Positions 63,624 through 64,000 of a stretch of DNA of 64,000 nucleotides are shown piece after piece. The notes under the pieces were generated by a model, which saw only the letters and a list, made by a program, of their open reading frames with translations, had not been told where the DNA came from and searched no databases. The position numbers and the translations under genes are program-made. Origin of the DNA: Telluribacter sp035998675 (GTDB taxonomy: Bacteria > Bacteroidota > Bacteroidia > Cytophagales > Spirosomataceae); assembly GCF_035998675.1 (NCBI RefSeq), contig NZ_DASYHI010000020.1, positions 806,001 to 870,000 on the forward strand, in the 5' to 3' direction. The stretch's first letter is position 1. Each line of letters starts with the position of its first letter.

Positions 63624-64000
63624 ATGAAAACACAAAAAATACTTATAAGCAGCCTTATTGGACTTAGTACTACCTGCGCAATTTTTCTTTCTTCCTGTGC
63701 CACAAACAACACCATGTCCGGATCAGGAAATACAGGTACCATGGAAGCCAGTTCGGCCGGAGATCTTGAACCTAACCAGCCCAAGCCCGACTGGGGTAAA
63801 AATATGACTGATCCCATGGCCGTAGTAATAGAGCAACTGGCCAGTTATAAAGCTCCCCCCCTGACAACGCTCAGCGCCGAACAAGCCCGGAAACAACCTA
63901 CCCCGGCTGTTGCGGCAATGGCTGTAATGAAAGAAAATAATATTCCCAAGCCCCCCAGCAACGTAGACACTATGGGCCGGAAAATTCCGGTCGACGGAGG
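63624..64000 (+). CDS. Alpha/beta-hydrolase (HSL-type) lipoprotein, 3' end outside window
   Basis: ATG 63624 opens a lipoprotein signal (MKTQKILISSLIGL ... FLSSC, lipidated Cys near 30). The mature start is Ser/Thr/Asn-rich, then DPMAVVIEQLASYKAPPLTTLSAEQARKQPTPAVAAMAVMKE and DTMGRKIPVDGG, which is the conserved lead-in of the HSL/GDXG esterase-lipase family (ExLxxLxPxxARQQPTPADAV). The oxyanion HGGG motif and catalytic triad lie beyond the window. Likely a membrane-attached esterase. The stop is not in the window. Confidence 0.72.
   Translation, partial: MKTQKILISSLIGLSTTCAIFLSSCATNNTMSGSGNTGTMEASSAGDLEPNQPKPDWGKNMTDPMAVVIEQLASYKAPPLTTLSAEQARKQPTPAVAAMAVMKENNIPKPPSNVDTMGRKIPVDG

Overview
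The window is about 64 kb of chromosome from an aerobic member of the Bacteroidota, most likely order Cytophagales (Spirosoma/Dyadobacter-like). The evidence is promoters of the Bacteroidota type (TTG, about 20 nt, TAnnTTTG), few Shine-Dalgarno sites, a type IX secretion substrate, a TonB receptor paired with DUF4249 lipoproteins, LytTR and PAS-rich signalling proteins, a GEVED-domain metalloprotease and tandem SurA-like foldases. GC content is a little above 50 percent. The palindrome GTAC is strikingly frequent in all reading frames and between genes.

Layout. 0-12 kb: a CheB methylesterase cut by the window edge, a sterol-desaturase-family oxygenase, a decayed histidine-kinase tail, agmatine deiminase coupled to a lipoprotein, two periplasmic peptidyl-prolyl isomerases followed by a MoxR ATPase, an aldehyde dehydrogenase, an LprI-like protein and a MobA-like nucleotidyltransferase. 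12-17.7 kb: a compact locus with a PapD-like chaperone, three small pilin-like secreted proteins and a 919-residue outer-membrane barrel protein with usher-like architecture. This is the best candidate here for a poorly described system. 18-29 kb: mainly housekeeping (truA, glnS, ferritin, SDR, diheme cytochrome c, ABC exporter, second sterol desaturase) plus a T9SS substrate. 29-35.8 kb: a TonB receptor with two tandem DUF4249 lipoproteins and an M43-like metalloprotease. 35.8-45.3 kb: PolX with a degenerate polymerase site, a DUF2062 protein, sugar enzymes, a PhoD phosphatase, then a scarred stretch (42.5-44.1 kb) with a broken gene copy, a truncated-looking secreted ORF, a receiver-less LytTR protein and a 268-bp palindromic MITE-like element. 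45.3-54.6 kb: a PAS protein with an H box but no ATPase domain, CsbD, a glycosidase-like protein, a PAS histidine kinase and a CheY-like regulator. 54.7-59.4 kb: a defence island (EVE-McrB, McrC, Fic) abutting tRNA-Ser. 59.5-64 kb: purL, a lipoprotein with a YrdB-like protein, and the start of an alpha/beta-hydrolase lipoprotein cut by the right edge.

How genes work together. The two foldases and nearby lipoproteins fit outer-membrane protein biogenesis, which the barrel proteins here (TonB receptor, usher-like protein) would need. McrB and McrC overlap by 17 nt and form one modification-dependent restriction system. The N-terminal half of McrB, which carries the DNA-recognition domains, is AT-rich and almost free of GTAC, unlike its own motor half. 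This points to a swap of the specificity module.
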